Assembly: GCA_934121905.1 (NCBI GenBank)
Contig: CAKOVI010000004.1
Span: 1-64,000, forward strand
Origin: an uncultured Clostridia bacterium
GTDB lineage: Bacteria > Bacillota > Clostridia > TANB77 > CAG-508
DNA length: 64,000 nucleotides
Reading direction: 5' to 3'
Numbering within the stretch: the first letter of the stretch is position 1; every line of letters begins with the position of its first letter. The position numbers and the translations under genes were made by a program. The notes under the pieces are model-generated. The model had not been told where the DNA came from and did no database searches. It saw only the letters and a list, made by a program, of their open reading frames with translations. Shown piece after piece: positions 62,472 through 64,000 of this stretch.

Positions 62472-64000
62472 TGGAACTTACAGGAGAAATACTAGGAATA
62501 ATATACCAAAACGAAATAAACAGTTACACAATAGCTGAAATATATGCAAATGAACTAGAAAAAATAGAAACAATAGTAGGCTATCTACCATTTATTGCCG
62601 AAGGAGACGAAGTAAAACTAATAGGAAAAATAGTAGAGCATAAAGAATATGGTGAACAATTTAAAGTAGACTCATTTGAAAAATTAATGCCACAAACCTT
62701 AGAAGCATTAGAGAGATATTTAGGAAATGGAACGATAAAGGGAGTAGGACCTGCAACAGCAAAAAAAATTGTTGAAACATTTGGAGACGAAACCTTAGAT
62801 ATATTAAAATATGACCCATCTAAACTTCAAAAGGTAAGAGGAATAAGCAGTGAAAGGGCTCTAGAAATTGCAGAGAGTTTTATGGAAAGCTGGGGAGTTT
62901 GGCAAATTGTCGAGTTTTTAAAAAAATTTAATATTGGAATTGAAAATGCCAAAAGAATATATGATAAGTTGGGAGCTATGGCAATTGAAACAATAGAAGA
63001 AAATCCATATGTTTTAATCGATTTGGTAAGAGGTATCAATTTTAAGCAAATAGATGAGATGGCATTAAAATTAGGGACAGATGCGGGAAGTTTAAAGAGA
63101 ATTACAAGTGGCATAAAATATGCTTTAATTCAAATTTCGTATAATGGCCACTCATGTGTAATTTTGCAAAACTTGGAAGAATTTGTGGTAAATTTATTAA
63201 ATATTAGCATAGATGAGGTTGAAAACGGAATTATTCATTTAAAGGCAAAAGGCGAAATTATTATTGAGAATAGGGATGATGATACAGAATGGATATATCT
63301 GGAAAGCTTTTATAATACAGAGGTTGCGATTTGTAATAGATTAAATAAATTGGATGAAACTGCTAATTCGAAAAAGGTAAAAGGAATTAAAGATGAAATT
63401 AAAAGAGTAGAAAAAGAAAATGAAATAGAATTATCCGAAAAACAGAAGGAAGCGATAAAAGCTGTTAATGAGAATAATGTAACAATTATAACAGGAGGTC
63501 CGGGAACAGGAAAAACAACAATCATAAAATCTATTATAGAAATTTACATAAAACAAAACAACAAAATTGTTTTAGCTGCTCCAACAGGAAGAGCTGCTAA
63601 AAGAATGACAGAAATGACGGGAATTGAGGCAAGTACATTACATAGATTATTAGAAATTGGCAAAATAAATGATGATGGCTTGTACAAGAAAAGTCAAGAT
63701 TATCAAGGCACACCAATTGATGCAGATATTGTAATAGTTGACGAAATGTCTATGGTAGATATGTTTTTAATGAATTATTTATTACAATCTGTATATCTTG
63801 GAACAAAACTAATTTTAGTAGGAGATGGAGACCAATTGCCATCAGTGGGGCCAGGAAGTGTGCTTCAAGACATAATAGAATCAGGTAAAATCACAACTAT
63901 TCATTTAGATAAAATCTTCAGACAAGCAGCAAAAAGTAAAATAATTGTAAATGCACACAGAATAAATGAGGGAGAAGGATTTGTATCAAAAGAAGAAATG
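62472..64000 (+). CDS. recD2: RecD2-type SF1B DNA helicase, 3' partial
   Basis: The open frame starts at TTG 62472 (after GAAAGGAAC) and runs off the window; 509 residues are visible. It shows the N-terminal OB-like part (LELTGEILGIIYQNEINSYT), tandem helix-hairpin-helix motifs (NGTIKGVGPATAKKIVETFG, LQKVRGISSERALEIAE), and the helicase core with Walker A ITGGPGTGKTTIIKSI. It also shows APTGRAAKRMTEMTG, STLHRLL, DEMSMVDMFLMNYLL and GDGDQLPSVGPGSVL. RecD2 is a 5'-3' helicase of Firmicutes without RecBC, involved in repair. Confidence 0.95.

Overview
The window is AT-rich DNA (intergenic stretches mostly A/T) from what looks like a strictly anaerobic, Gram-positive clostridial bacterium. The evidence is Clostridia-type gene order (ylxM-ffh-rpsP-khpA-rimM-trmD-rplS), a T-box leader before aspS-gatCAB, a four-subunit pyruvate:ferredoxin oxidoreductase, SufCBDSU Fe-S assembly, a class III ribonucleotide reductase relative, and AGA/AAA-dominated codon use. 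An uncultured gut lineage is likely, but I cannot fix the genus.

Layout. 1-800: 3' end of a secreted C-type-lectin-like gene with a GC-rich, hypervariable-looking C-terminus. 0.8-12.4 kb: housekeeping block (tcdA, rpsO, pnp, scpA, a PadR/FtsW-like pair, a possible serpin-like protein, priA, def, fmt). 12.5-14 kb: accessory patch (MazF/PemK-like gene, a Fic gene that has lost its catalytic core). 14-23 kb: ylxM-ffh-rpsP-khpA-rimM-trmD-rplS-trmB, rpmE, a flippase, pth and an RNase G-like gene. 23-27.6 kb: a second lectin-like gene with a pilin-type leader, an interrupted Crp/Fnr regulator, and an AAA-ATPase/nuclease-like gene. 27.7-37.3 kb: an NrdD relative without its radical sites, pfk, ttcA, an interrupted alpha-amylase, miaB and mutS. 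37.4-43.5 kb: T-box-aspS-gatC-gatA-(unknown)-gatB, making Asn-/Gln-tRNA by transamidation. 43.6-53.8 kb: mntP, dxs, then a DtxR-type regulator with sufCBD-sufS-sufU-mnmA, linking iron sensing, Fe-S assembly and tRNA thiolation. 53.8-64 kb: an MntA/HepT toxin-antitoxin pair, unknown genes, the porCDAB operon (minus strand), a transglutaminase-like protein, a DUF4143 remnant and the start of recD2.

Most striking observation. Four conserved genes (trmD, crp-like, amylase, sufS) are each broken by exactly one extra base. In every case the break is an in-frame CGG codon, and moving +1 (skipping the C) reads GGN, the glycine expected in the family. My by-eye scan found no in-frame CGG in any other recognisable gene; one unrecognised 71-codon ORF has one. 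This suggests that CGG is not an ordinary arginine codon here and that CGGN is read as a four-base glycine codon, or triggers +1 shifting. I know of no description of such a system.

Second theme. About a dozen intergenic palindromes of one superfamily (GGGACCGGGTCTTTT, GGGGACGGTTCTTTT, GGACCGGTTCTTTT and GGACCGTTTCTTTT types) sit between stop codons and the next ribosome binding site, with both arms changing together. They include a chimera, a composite, and a half copy that forms the C-terminus of Fmt. Third theme: two lectin-like genes that look like diversity-generating retroelement targets, without a reverse transcriptase in the window.
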